From contig NW_024882778.1 of the NCBI RefSeq assembly GCF_019059575.1, positions 62,001-126,000 of the forward strand: DNA of 64,000 nucleotides, given 5' to 3'. A model generated the notes under the pieces. That model was not told where the DNA came from, did no database searches, and saw nothing but the letters and a program-made list of their open reading frames with translations. A program made the position numbers and the translations under genes. How positions within the stretch are numbered: position 1 is the first letter of the stretch; every line of letters begins with the position of its first letter. This DNA is from Amphibalanus amphitrite. Taxonomy: Eukaryota > Arthropoda > Thecostraca > Balanomorpha > Balanidae. Positions 1 through 10,266 of the stretch are shown in pieces.

Positions 1-2
1 AG

Positions 3-221
3 GAGATCTGCGAGCAGCTGCGCCGGCGCGCCGCCGCCGTGGACTCCGACAGTGGGGTCGAGGTGGAGGTGAGCGACGCGAAGGACGGCGCGGCCGGCGG
101 CGCCCCGTCCGCGTCCGGTGGCAGCGCGCTCAGCAAGCTCAACGAGGAGACTCACGCCTATTGCCGCGGCGCGGCCCCGCCGGCTGGTGACCGTCCGGAA
201 ACCCAAGCCGTTCATGGGTGA
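3..221 (+). CDS. C-terminal end of an unrecognised protein (terminal exon, partial)
   Basis: The frame is open from the window edge to a TGA at 219-221, giving about 72 codons with strongly G/C third positions. The peptide starts with a charged, helix-like piece (EICEQLRRRAAAVDSDSG), continues acidic, then is Gly/Ala/Ser-rich and low in complexity. No domain is recognised and the start lies outside the window. A second frame over the last 50 bases reads a basic tail (RLVTVRKPKPFMGD) that also stops at about the same place, so a frame shift or alternative end cannot be excluded. An AATAAA 320 bases downstream fits a 3' UTR. It may converge with the minus-strand exon at 721-955. The coding nature is inferred from composition and the polyadenylation signal. 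Confidence 0.45.
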   Translation, partial: EICEQLRRRAAAVDSDSGVEVEVSDAKDGAAGGAPSASGGSALSKLNEETHAYCRGAAPPAGDRPETQAVHG

Positions 222-539
222 CTGAGTGAAACGAATGGACGTGCATGTGCGTTTTTGTTCTGTGTATGCGTGCGTTTGGAAATGGCGTCTCTATGTGCGT
301 GCTTGTTTTGTAGAAGCGCTAGCGGTGCCGACGGACCCAGCGATGGCGCGGAGGGCTTTGATGTACCGTGTGTCTTTGATGTTGATGCATTCTCGTGTTT
401 TGTTGGTCGCGCGCCCAGCAGCACCGTGTACATAGCCGGGGGCGTTTCTGCTCGACGCCACGTTCTGTTCGTTGTATCTCAGTGCCAGCTTTTTGCTCCA
501 AGTCCCGCTCGTGGAACACGCGACTCGCTCGATTCAAAT

Positions 540-545
540 AATAAA
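540..545 (+). terminator. Polyadenylation signal AATAAA
   Basis: An AATAAA hexamer lies 320 bases after the stop at 219-221 and is followed by a T/C-rich stretch (CTCTCTCCTCTC). It is the likely 3' end signal of the plus-strand gene. Bases 222-539 would be the 3' UTR. Confidence 0.4.
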
Positions 546-720
546 TATACACTGCATTCTCTAACAACCTGATGTCCTCTCTCTCCTCTCTCCTCTCTCC
601 ATATAAAAAAATACGGCCACGGTGAGTAGGTGCCGGCCGGCGGTAACTGCCTCCGGCCGGACGGTTCTCATTTGATATGTGACAACAGTTAGGAATGTAC
701 CACCGCCATAGTACCCTCCA

Positions 721-955
721 TCACTGCCGGGCGCGGCGGTCCCCGCACACAGGACCGGCGGGGGGGGGGGGGGGGGTAGCGACCGCCGCCGGCTGCTGGC
801 CGCCCATCAGCTGCAACACCAGCTGCTGCAGATGGACAAGCTGCTGGCGGTCCTCGTTTAGCGCGATCAGCTCCTGTTCGCGCGCCGCCGACACAGCGTT
901 CACAGCGCCGCCGCCGATGAATTGCTGCAGCCGCGCGCGCAGCTCCTTTCGCTCT
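721..955 (-). CDS. Candidate terminal exon, coiled-coil-like, unrecognised
   Basis: Read on the minus strand, a pyrimidine-rich stretch ending CATCAG (AG at 957-956) is followed by an open frame of about 77 codons to a TGA at 723-721. The peptide begins ERKELRARLQQFIGGG. Its middle has a heptad-like helix rich in Leu, Gln and Glu (REQELIALNEDRQQL, then LQQLVLQLM). It ends in a proline run encoded by a long C tract and a basic tail, RRARQ. Third positions are G/C-rich as in the other genes here. No family is recognised. Upstream on this strand lies a decayed retroelement, so the previous exon would be beyond it. The open frame also continues upstream of the proposed acceptor, so the border is an inference. 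Confidence 0.35.
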
Positions 956-1084
956 CTGATGAGACTGAGACTGAGCCAGCCAGAGCCAGAGTCGAGACTG
1001 AGCCAGCTGAGTCTTGACAGACCGGACAACACACAAGGCGCCAAAAACGAAGCAACATGATTGGTCGACACATCGAACCGTCTG

Positions 1085-1760
1085 TCACAGCGACTGTGCT
1101 TGGACCACGGCCATCCCGCAATAGTGACAAGACAAGGCATTATCCTGAACACGCGCAGAATCACGTCCAAAGTCAATCGACACACCAAGAAACGTAAAAA
1201 CATGCGACGGAACGAGAACTAATTTATTGAAATTAATACACAACCCAACACTAGTCAGAAACGCAGCGATACCATTCAGCGTCCTTGGACATAAAAAGAA
1301 AATCATCTAAATACGCCAAACACCTCACACCTGACGTTAAATCTCGACTCTACAAGTTCACTGAAAGCATCTGTTAGGTACTGCTGCAGTACCTAACTGC
1401 ATCTCCTTCAGTACCTAATAATGCAGTACCTAATAATGGTACTGCATCTCTACCTAATAATGCAGGAGATGCAGTACCTAATAGGGCCCATTGATAACAG
1501 AGAAAATGTATAAGCACGTTTTACAATCATACAAAACACCAAAAGGACGTGTGGAATGTGATGAAATCCATCTTTTAAATCAATCTTGATACCGGTATAA
1601 AACCCCAAAACGATAACTCTAACGCATCCTCAATAGACGGCAAAGAGCACGGCCGGCACGGCAAGAGGGGCGTAAGCACTGACAAATCGTATACCAGTCT
1701 GGCCACAGTCGCACTTTTTGGCACAGCAAAGCCTGTAGCAGGCCAACTAAACAGCGACTC
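1085..1760 (-). mobile_element. Reverse transcriptase fossil of an LTR/DIRS-like element
   Basis: Minus-strand translations contain separate pieces of a retroelement reverse transcriptase. These include a KIDLKDGFHHIP-like block typical of RT domain A and an FLGVSID block typical of the region after the active site. The style (PSHVFTFLGVSID) fits Ty3-like or DIRS-like elements rather than LINEs. It is clearly broken in several places and carries a later tandem repeat inside. No terminal repeats were found. It looks old. Confidence 0.5.
1378..1485. repeat. Short degenerate tandem repeat, CAGTACCTAATAATG-like
   Basis: Variants of GCAGTACCTAATAATG and GGAGATGCAGTACC recur about six times in both orientations, so the stretch can fold on itself. 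It lies within the reverse transcriptase fossil. Confidence 0.6.
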
Positions 1761-1992
1761 GCTCGCGACCGGTGCCGACGGCAATGAAGATTCGTCGTCA
1801 CCAGCGTCCTCCCGAGGCGCGCTGCCGACGGGGCACGCCGCCACCGGCCCGCCAGCATCACCGTCGACCGATGCCGTCTTCAAAGAAGAGCCGCTCCCCT
1901 CAGTGGCGGCAGCAGAAGAGACCGCAGGCGGCGGGGACCCGGAGCAGGGCACAGAGACGGTGCCCCCCGCCGCGCCTCAAACGCCGACCTAA
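1741..1992 (+). CDS. GC-rich possible coding exon, unrecognised
   Basis: An open frame with G/C-rich third positions runs to TAA at 1990-1992. It encodes a Ser/Pro/Ala/Glu-rich, probably disordered peptide (for example NSDSLATGADGNEDSSSP, then AVFKEEPLPSVAAAEE). A possible acceptor (TAGCAG) sits just before 1741. The GC-rich block goes on to about 2095, where another frame is basic and a donor-like GGTGAG occurs near 2085. The same DNA is open on the minus strand too, so the frame choice is uncertain. No family is recognised. Confidence 0.25.
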   Translation, partial: GQLNSDSLATGADGNEDSSSPASSRGALPTGHAATGPPASPSTDAVFKEEPLPSVAAAEETAGGGDPEQGTETVPPAAPQTPT

Positions 1993-2419
1993 GCCGGACG
2001 TCTCGGCGAGCCGGGCCCGCGGCGCGCGGCGGAGCGCGCAGGCTGGACGGCCAGGCGGGGCGCGGGCGTCGCCGGCTCCGCCGCCGGGTGAGCTCCGGGA
2101 ATGATGATGGAGAATGATGGAAGGATGATGTCATGGAGCCGCGGATGCTGCTCCATGGCAGAAATCATCTCTGCAGCTGCGCCGTGCGGATGTTGGTGGC
2201 GAACGCCCTCTGGGCTCTGCGTCAGCTGGCTGGTGGCTTGCGCGCTCTGTGGGAGAGCAGGACAAGGTGTAAAATGCTGCTACGGGACACGTAAGCAGAT
2301 GTAATACCTCTGCTGGAGCTACCACACGCAGATAAGACTAAAGTCAGTTCCATTTCAAGCTTGCAGCCGAAGTACCATGCTGTAAACAACACATGCTTTA
2401 TGTGTGCATAGCTCCTACA

Positions 2420-2745
2420 TTAACTTTTCATAACACGGCCTGGCAGGGGGGGGGGTTGATGCGACCCCCCTCGCGATTGGCTCCTATGGCACCTAGAAAC
2501 ACCAAATTTGGTAGGTAGGTGGGACCCCTGGAGTTCTCGCCCCTATGCAAATTTGGTTGCTCTAGGTCAATATTTAGGGGGGTTTTGGGAGATATAAATG
2601 TAAAATTTTTGCTAAAAACAGGTCAAAAGTTTTTCGCTTATAACTTTTGATCCAATTAAGATAGAGAAAAGAAAAGCACCAGTGAAATCAGCACGTCAAG
2701 GCGCGTCGAATGATATACTTTGTACCAGGGACCATCCATCAGACT
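2420..2745. mobile_element. Fragment of a piggyBac-like TTAA MITE, one end only
   Basis: The sequence CATAACACGGCCTGGCAGG followed by a G-tract, the loop TTGATGCGA and a C-tract matches the inverted end at 48380-48450. The interior has the usual text of the family ('GTCAAGGCGCGTCGAATGATA', compare 44700-44735). The outer CCC word present at 48447 is missing here, so the end is worn, and no partner end is visible. Confidence 0.55.
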
Positions 2746-3494
2746 ATGATATACCAGGCGCCGTGATTGGACGGCGGCTTGCTGGGAACGCCGCCGTCTT
2801 TTCTTGGCCGATTCGGTCCTGCATTTTGGAAATGAATCGATATGTAGCTTATGTGTGCTGTGAGGTTAATATGTGTGAGCGGCGGCCCAGCCGTACGAAT
2901 CGGGCGGTCACACGAGCGGTCACACGACCGGCACACACTAAACACAACAAACGCCGCTCACAGCAATGTGAATGCAGCTGTCTGCCAGCATAACAATAAA
3001 AGTCAAATTTTTAGATCTTACTCAATTCAATACATACAGATTGTGGATTGTGCAGCTAAGTTATGCATACGACGAAATCGTGTAAAGTGCTCTGGCGATG
3101 AACATGATCAACAGTTTCTTCTGAAATGACTTTATCCTTGATTTGTTTTTGAAAAAAAGAAACATTTACAGCTAACAAGTACATTCTTTGGGGTAAATTT
3201 TTGAACAATTTTCATATGAATAAATGATGACAGGTGGCATGATTATGCAGTATGCTCGAGGAACGCGCATGGTCAAAATAATAGATAAAGCCCAATTTGA
3301 ATAATTCTAGCAGAAAGACACCAGAAGCATCCCTCAAGCAAAAAAAGAAAAGTTTGTCATAAATAGGTTCCCAGTTCTCACCTGCTTCCACTCCACCGCC
3401 GTTTACCAGCTCGCAGCTGGTGTCCATGCGGTGTTGACACCAGCGGCGCAGGTGACGTCGCCGTCGTCTCCGGCACTGGCAGAGTCGACGCCAT
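2746..3494. other. No gene seen
   Basis: AT-rich unique-looking DNA with a small GC-rich patch (2876-2960) that includes a duplicated 'GGTCACACGA' motif. No convincing coding frame, tRNA or element ends were recognised. Confidence 0.5.
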
Positions 3495-3980
3495 GGCCGT
3501 CGCTGGATGGTCCAGTGCCGCGGATGGTCCAGCTGGTAGCGGCGTCACGGCCGTCGCTGGATGGTCCAGGGCCGCGGATGGTCCAGCTGGTGGCGGCGTC
3601 ACGGCCGTCGCTGGATGGTCCAAAGCCGCGGATGGTCCAGCTGGTGACGGCGTCACGGCCGTCGCTGGATGGTCCAAAGCCGCGGATGGTCCAGCTGGTG
3701 ACGGCGTCACGGCCGTCGCTGGATGGTCCAGTGCCGCGGATGGTCCAGCTGGTGGCGGCGTCACGGCCGTCGCTGGATGGTCCAGGGCCGCGGATGGTCC
3801 AGCTGGTGACGGTGTCACGGCCGTCGCTGGATGGTCCAGGGCCGCGGATGGTCCAGCTGGTGACGGCGTCACGGCCGTCGCTGGATGGTCCAGGGCCGCG
3901 GATGGTCCAGCTGGTGACGGCGTCACGGCCGTCGCTGGATGGTCCAGGGCCGCGGATGGTCCAGCTGGTGACGGCGTCAG
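3495..3980. repeat. Minisatellite, 54-bp unit, nine copies
   Basis: Nine tandem copies of a 54-bp unit begin GCCGTCGCTGGATGGTCCAG. Differences between units are few and mostly at the same positions (for example CAGTGCC / CAGGGCC / CAAAGCC). Because 54 is a multiple of three, several frames on both strands stay open across the array (for example an 18-residue GWSRAADGPAG repeat). These frames have no flanking gene signals and are probably by-products. Flanking DNA contains GGTGACGTCGCCGTC on both sides (3450 and 4003). Confidence 0.9.
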
Positions 3981-4519
3981 GGGTTCCGCGGAACTCGCAG
4001 GTGACGTCGCCGTCGCAGGTGACGTACCAAGGTTCTGAAATCACAGTGCAGAGAGAGGTTGGTGAACTACCAGTGTGTTTACCCGTGCCCTGCTGGGGGG
4101 GGGGGGGGTGCCAAAAATGTCTATTTGTTCCAATGGGGCGGATTTGCAAGCCTTCGCCCCATCAAAAGACGGCACAATTACAAAACAACGCACAACGTCA
4201 TAACGTCACAGGCACTCATCTCCATACTATTGACTGACGCACCACCCCAAGGTCACATGCACTTGGCCCATGCCGAAAAAAAAGATATTATAACATTAGA
4301 ACACATTGTGTCACATTATAAGCGTCCTTCTCTTTGTCAGTGGCGCCCAGCTCTGCACCATATACCGCCCCATGGGTAAGCCGCCTCTCACTCAGACAAA
4401 CAATAGAACCACCCCACCGGCACGCGATTACGCGTTCGAACAAAATATGGCCGTCCGCACCAACGGCTTTCGCGTCTAACACTACCGCTGGAATTCTCTC
4501 GGCCACGGAGCGCGCTTAC
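3981..4519. other. Downstream of the THAP exon; no further exon recognised
   Basis: Contains a G13 run (about 4095-4107) after TTTACCCGTGCCCTGCTGG, which loosely resembles the end of a TTAA MITE but lacks the C-tract. The third exon of the THAP gene should lie left of 4519, but none could be picked out. Confidence 0.4.
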
Positions 4520-4673
4520 CTTCGAGGGTACAGCCTCCGGCTGGAGGAAGCGATTTGGGGTGTAATCGCTGTCAACAAAATGCATGCTGCACACGAAGAG
4601 AGTCTTATCGGCCGATGGGAGACCCAAGGCATCCAGCCACGCCTGGCGCCTGCTGTCTCCAGCCTTGGGCATC
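4520..4673 (-). CDS. THAP zinc-finger protein, exon 2 (residues 31-81)
   Basis: This exon carries the C-terminal half of a THAP domain: residues HRMPKAGDSRRQAWLDALG, then VCSMHF with the Cys58-x2-His61 pair of the C2CH zinc site, and the closing AVPS box (EAVPSK). The acceptor is CCATAG|G and the donor is AAG|GTAAGC. Joined to the exon at 5159-5071, the phase fits exactly (CAC AG|G ATG). The family binds DNA through this domain and occurs in transcription regulators and in P-element-type transposases. With only the domain visible, the two cannot be told apart. The reading beyond 4520 is in phase 0 and the next exon was not found. Confidence 0.8.
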
Positions 4674-5070
4674 CTATGGAGCAAAGGAGCAGGACACAAT
4701 GCATCTCAGATAATTTTTCTGAAAAAGTCAATTTCTAATACTCTGCCACAATGAAGACAAATTCTTGGTAATAAAGCAGGTGGTTTCTCTGTGCATTTAC
4801 ATTTGTGCCACAATAAATGGCGACAGCCTACATAGGTTGTTACGAGCGAGCAAGCGAAGCGAAGTCTTTTCAATACTAGATGCAGGCAGCGCTCGTGCGT
4901 TGCCTTGGGCCAGAATTGGAGGGATGGTGCCGAGAGCATGCTGGGCCAGAGAAAAAACAATAAGTTAGGTCTTGGGGGTAGACTGAAAGATAACCGAGGC
5001 CTCATGATAAAATATAACCCTCATGATACTGCATTTCAAATACTGCAATGACGGTGGCGCGATCACATAC

Positions 5071-5159
5071 CTGTGTAGTTTCCATTTTGCACCCTGCTTA
5101 TGTTGGGGCTTGTAATCAAAGTGTTGCTTGCATGTCTTGACACAACGACGGTTTACCAT
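5071..5159 (-). CDS. THAP zinc-finger protein, exon 1 (residues 1-30)
   Basis: The exon begins ATG at 5159 in a good context (CAGCAACATGG). It encodes MVNRRCVKTCKQHF, which gives the first zinc pair of the C2CH THAP finger (Cys6, Cys10), then a basic stretch ending WKLHR where the family has a conserved FHRFP-type motif. The donor CACAG|GTATGTG follows. Exons 1 and 2 together give 81 residues, almost exactly one THAP domain, at the N terminus as usual in the family. A pyrimidine tract ending TTTACAG lies 8 bases before the ATG, so there may be an upstream 5' UTR exon. Confidence 0.8.
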
Positions 5160-5450
5160 GTTGCTGCTGTAAAAGAGAAGCTGTATTTGTCATTTAAAGT
5201 TGTTATACAATTAATATTAAGAGGTGCAGCATGACAGCTTTCAGCATGACTGGAAAACGTGGCTGCCACGTTTTTCAGACTGGGTCAGGTCAACGGTCGC
5301 TGAATGGTGATTGACAAATACTAATTTTTTATAACTATTTATAATTATAAGCATTCATATTTAAATTATTTATTCCTGGTTTGGTCATAGCCCTGCTCAC
5401 TTCAACTGTTTATTGGTCGATCAATATTTGGATTTGCGCCTAGTAGTTTC

Positions 5451-6390
5451 CCAGTCTGCTAAGTATTGCAATTTTGACAAAAGCTCGTCGGTGCAGGCTT
5501 GTTCAGCTGGTGCTGATCTGATGCGGCGTGGTGTGGATTTGGCTGGTGGGGTGCAGATCTAGTGTAGCCCAGTGTCCCAAGATTTGGGTGGAAAGTGAAA
5601 TCCTTGTGAAATTGAATAGTCCACTCGGTCCACTCTCACCTTTAATTTTCCAGGACAATTTTCCCTCCCAACTTTAACAACTAAGATCATCCGCATGTAC
5701 ATTTGCTGGCTGGCTTGTACCTACATTCAAATTCCATTGAATTATCGTAGCTTCCACATCCTGCAACATTCACATAGAAAATGGTGATCATGTTTTCATT
5801 CTTCTTTGTATCTTTCTGACTGGCAATTTTCCACTTTCAGTCCTCTTTGTAGTGAGGAATTTTACCCTCGAACACCCAAGCCAAAATATCCCTAATTTTG
5901 GGACACTGGTGTAGCACATTGCAGATTTGGCTTGTTGATGGACATGACAGACCAGACGAGATATATGAGGAAAATTGAAAAACATTGCTGAAGCTGAAGC
6001 CATACTTTGCAGCCGTGCTGCAAAGTATCGCTTGCATGTCGACAAAGCGCACTAGCCCAAGTTCAAAATCCGCACCAACCCTTCAAAACTGGAAAATCCA
6101 CCCCAATGCGGGCTGAGGGTAAAAGATCCGCACAGAACCCATACCCAAAAATGACCAGCAGTTGCACACTCATTTAAACCCAGGGGACACTGAATTACAC
6201 ATAAAAGCTCCAGCAATGTTTTTCGATTTGCCTCATCAATATCGTCTTGTCCGTCAAGTCCATCACCAAGCCAAATCTGCACTGTGATCCACTAAATCCG
6301 CACACCAAGCGAAATCCGCACCATGACGCAACAGCTGAACAAGCCTGCACCGACCAGATCTTGTCAAAATTGCCATACCTTGCAGACTGG
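5451..6390. mobile_element. Foldback element with about 110-bp inverted arms
   Basis: The left arm (5451-5560) and right arm (about 6280-6390, reversed) share CAGTCTGC, GCAATTTTGACA and a 20-base core, GGTGCAGGCTTGTTCAGCTG, with scattered changes. The inside is non-coding. No clear target duplication was seen, so the class is unknown. Confidence 0.65.
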
Positions 6391-7500
6391 CAGTTTCCAT
6401 CATGGGTAGTTTCCCCAAGTCATTTGTATAAATTTGAATTTTGGCATGCTCATCCTCAATTGCATGATTATTCACTATGCCAGCATTTGTATTTATAACT
6501 TCAAGTTCAAAAAAGAGATAATCGATCTTTTTGCAAAACTAAGTGCACACCCGTTACTTGTTACTTGATAGATTCCGGCACCGTTGTATATCAACTTACC
6601 GCGCACAGAGACCGTAGAAATGAGGATGGAACCACTTTCAGCATCGCCTATGAATTAGCAATACATTTGACACGTGCCCGAAAAAGTCTTCAATTTTATC
6701 GCGTCGTGTTTGAAACAGAGGTGGAAACATGCAGAACATGGTAGCAAACAAAAAATCCTTTACCACTTACCTTTGTCATATGGTCTGTTCCCTTCACTAG
6801 TGTTGAAGAGATCGGACCTCAGGTCTTCCCTTTACCACTTCCCTTCAAGTAAAAAAAGCATTGTCTTCTACCACAAATTTGATAATTAACAATTTATGGC
6901 CTTTGAATTGAATATGTGTGAATAAGAAAAGATAAATAAAACCCTTTTGACCAGTTTTTCCTTAAAAATTATATAAAATGCTCTTAATTAAAATCGACAA
7001 AGTTTTTCCTTTCCCTGAAATCCTTCACAATGCTAAGAGATCGGCCTTTTTTCATGCTAGTATACTAGGAAACCTTCGACATTAATTTACTAAATGTACG
7101 TCTTTGCTGTTGAAATTAATATTGGTATTACGAAATTTGTCACAACATTCAAGAAAAATAACAATGAATCTCTATGATGCAAAAATGTAATGAAAAGTGT
7201 CATACATGCTATCGATATTAACCTAGTGAAGAGCATTTTCACCGGCGAAAAAGATGGCATCAAATGGAACTTTGGGAGGCGATTGCGCGTTACAGGGTGA
7301 GGATAACGGAAAATGGACTGGACATCTGTGGTGAGGGCGGGCACCTGCTACGAAAACCGGTAAGTGAAAAAAAGGTGACAGTCTACCTTTAACCGACTGG
7401 TAATATCACAATAAATGTCACATAGTAAACTATTGTTTTACGATGGTTGGCCAGCAAAGCAAAGCTGGTATCCAGATGACAAAAGGATGGTTTTACCATG
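6391..7500. other. AT-rich DNA, one orphan TTAA-element end
   Basis: No gene seen. The text GTGACAGTCTACCTTTAA at 7376-7393 resembles the AGGTAG-type end of the TTAA element at 49249-50335 and may be a leftover end. Confidence 0.4.
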
Positions 7501-7504
7501 ATAA

Positions 7505-8015
7505 GTCATTAGTAAGCATTACCAGGGAGTAGCTAACGATAGTAAAGTCCTAGTTTCGTGCTAGTATCACGTGGCTTTTGGGCATGGTATGACGACATAT
7601 AGTTACCGTGTTAATACCATGGTAATTTTTACTGGCATTGGTATTCACATGGTTTTACATTCATATTAGGCCTAGTATTTGGGTCGTAAGTTAGTTTACC
7701 ATAGGTAAGAGGCTGTTCAAAATATGACCACCACTCGAAAACTAACTAGGGTGGTATTTTTCTTAGTAGGCGGTACCAGGATAATACTAGCGTTAGTAGA
7801 GCTTTGGTTTCTTATTAGTTATGCTTTAGTTTCAAGGTAGTATGATGAAAAAATATTACCGTACTAAGACCATGGTATTTTGATGAGCATTGGTAGTTGC
7901 ATAGTATTCCTTTGATATTGGGCCTAGTATTTGGATCGTAAACTGGTTTACCATAAGTAAAAGGCTGTTCAAAATATGACCACCACCCAAAAACTAACTA
8001 GGGTGGTATTTTTTT
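7505..8015. repeat. Diverged tandem duplication, about 252-bp unit
   Basis: The segment ending GAAAACTAACTAGGGTGGTA (about 7760) is repeated with changes 252 bases later, ending near 8014. Both copies contain CCATA(G/A)GTAA(G/A)AGGCTGTTC and TATGACCACCAC. Confidence 0.75.
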
Positions 8016-8059
8016 CTTTCAGTGTAGCTTCATTCCTTCTACCAAGTATTGGACTATTC

Positions 8060-8500
8060 CCGATGCATGTGGGTGACCCCTTATGCACGTGCCACGTGCA
8101 AAACGAAGAGGTGTCACTTTTGTAATTGTTGCAATATCTCGGCAACTATTTGGCCGATTGCGCTGAAAGTTGGCATGTAGGTAGGCACCCACTAGGCAAT
8201 GCATATCCATGTGCCAGAGTTGGGGTGCTGCTGCACGTGCGCACGTGCAGGGGTCGATTCCAGATCTCGAGAACGGCTGGACCGATGGCGCTCAAATTTG
8301 GTACATGGATAGGGACCGGTTAGTAGGGTGCCGTGCAAAAGTCAGTTGGGACCCATTTTGCACGTGCGCACGTGCAGGGTGCCGCTTCCAGATCTCGAGA
8401 ACGGCTGGGCCGATTGTGCTCAAATTTGGCACATCGCTAGAGACCGGTTAGTAGGGTGCCGTGCACAAGTCAGCTGGAGGTACCCCCTCGAAATTTTGCA
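8060..8500. repeat. Degenerate 127-bp tandem repeat with palindromic E-box cores
   Basis: About three diverged units with a 127-base period share CCAGATCTCGAGAACGGCTG and ACCGGTTAGTAGGGTGCCGT. Two units carry the perfect 18-base palindrome TGCACGTGCGCACGTGCA (8232-8249 and 8359-8376), with two CACGTG sites each. The 'CTCGAGAAC' text recalls the interior of the TTAA MITEs, so this may be a tandemly expanded piece of one. Confidence 0.75.
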
Positions 8501-10266
8501 CGTGCAAGGCTCACCCTCTCGCTCGCTCCGTTAGTCGCCCCAAAAGGCGTTATACTGGTTATCTAACGCATCACACTGCTATATCGTATGCCATTGTGTC
8601 CACTTCTGCCACCACTGTTTGCGGCTAAGAGATATAATGCAGCTTATTTTAGCACGACCTTTGAAAGGCAGCGTTCCAGACATATCGAAGGACTCTGTTT
8701 CGCTGTACTGAACAGGGTTCTTCACTTTAAGCCTAATGCTACTGGCGAGTGTCAATCAATAGTTGGTGGGTCACCACAATGCTAAAAAGGTGTGCCGAGC
8801 ATACTTACGGAATACCTACTGGGAAGTGGGAAGTGCTACAAACAGTAGCAGGCATTCATAAGTTTAAATGAGTAATGCATCTATTCACAGCTAACATTAA
8901 TTCAATCATTAATTCAGAAATTGTGTTTTTGTGGGTAAATGCGGTGTTATGATGCACAATGCACTTAGCAAGTCAAGTCACTAATACAATCCCAAGGATA
9001 ATAAAGACGGTATGTATCCAAAGTTCAGTTTCAAACTTTTCATTGCTAACTTATTACAATTATGGCTTAGAATGTTTTAGTGTAGACTCACTTAGCTGCA
9101 AAATTCTGACATTTTCATTCGTACCACGTCTGCCCACTTCCCATCGCACCCCACTAACCATGCCTCGACAGCAGGGTCTCTGCCGCACCCATCATGGCCC
9201 GGCCCCAGCAGTGACTGGCACCGGACCGTACTGTTGGCCGAGCTAATTGCAGCTCCTCGGCGCACATTTGCTCAATCAGCGGGCTTGTTAGAGCCGGTTC
9301 AGGTCCGTGACAGTCAGTACGAGCTGCACTGGTCACCTTCCCCGTGTAAAGGCCAGCCGAAACGACTCTCAAAATTGTCTCTCGAAAGCCTCCTCACCGA
9401 AAGTGTCAAAAAAGGTGTGTCTGCAAAAATGTTTCGAAAAAGCGCCTGGTATCATGGCCATATATAGGCCTGGTATATAGCACTGGAGACTTCTAAGTAG
9501 ACGTATTCGGCGCGGTGAATGTGCTAGGTTTCATGCGGCCAAGCAGGTAGAAACACAATGAAGGCATACCATTGAGTTCTCCGTGGAATTTCATACCATC
9601 ACAGAGGGCCCATTGTTTCGCGCCAGCGCGACGCGGCGTTCGTAGCGACCCCACGACTGGGCGTCTCGCAGCTCTCCTCATTTCACTGCCGCCACCGCGC
9701 GGTCTGTGGACTGGAGCTGCCGTCCGGGGGCCCGACGATACCGTCTGTTTGACCTGCAATCGTCTGCGTATCAGCGCAAACAGCGCCAGTAAAATGAAGT
9801 GCACCGAGCTACGGTCTTCATAGAATCCATAGAATCGACGCGGCGCCGTGGCACTTGGCGGGGGTCGGTGACGATAACTCAAACGGGTGAGGTGGGGGGG
9901 GGGGGGGGGAGGAGAGAGTGTAAAAGGATCAAACGGTCACCCGCTGCATAGTTGGTGTTGGTAAGTCCCGCACATATTGGCAGTGGTCCTTATTTACAAA
10001 TGCATACTAATGCTGGTTATGTTACTGTTACAACTAAAAATGAGAACAAATAACCATTATCATCAGCACCAGCAACAGCACCAGCAGCAGAAGCACAAGC
10101 AACAACAGCAGCAGCAGCAACAGCAACATGGAGCAGCCAATCAGTACATCCGAGCTTACAAACAACAGGGTGCAGACATCACGGTTTCATAATACCTATA
10201 CATACACGTACATACGTTGGACTGAAGTCATTTATTTTTTACAGGCGAAGTTCGAGCCAAGGATTA
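8501..10266. other. No gene recognised; GC patch and CAG/CAA repeats
   Basis: 9590-9870 is GC-rich and open on both strands, but neither peptide resembles a known family. A G-run of about 17 bases lies near 9894. At 10059-10128 there is an imperfect CAG/CAA triplet tract that would encode polyglutamine but has no gene signals around it. Confidence 0.4.

Noticed and set aside
4079-4110. TTTACCCGTGCCCTGCTGG plus a G-run as another MITE end
   Set aside because: There is no C-tract, no loop and no family text after it; too weak to call.
3403-4237. Several overlapping frames of 180-270 codons
   Set aside because: They come from the 54-bp minisatellite, whose length keeps every frame open; composition and flanks give no support for a gene.
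9493-9882. GC-rich open frames on both strands
   Set aside because: Neither peptide shows a known domain, and no splice or polyadenylation signals support either strand.
10059-10128. Polyglutamine-coding gene
   Set aside because: An isolated CAG/CAA tract in a short frame with no flanking coding signal.
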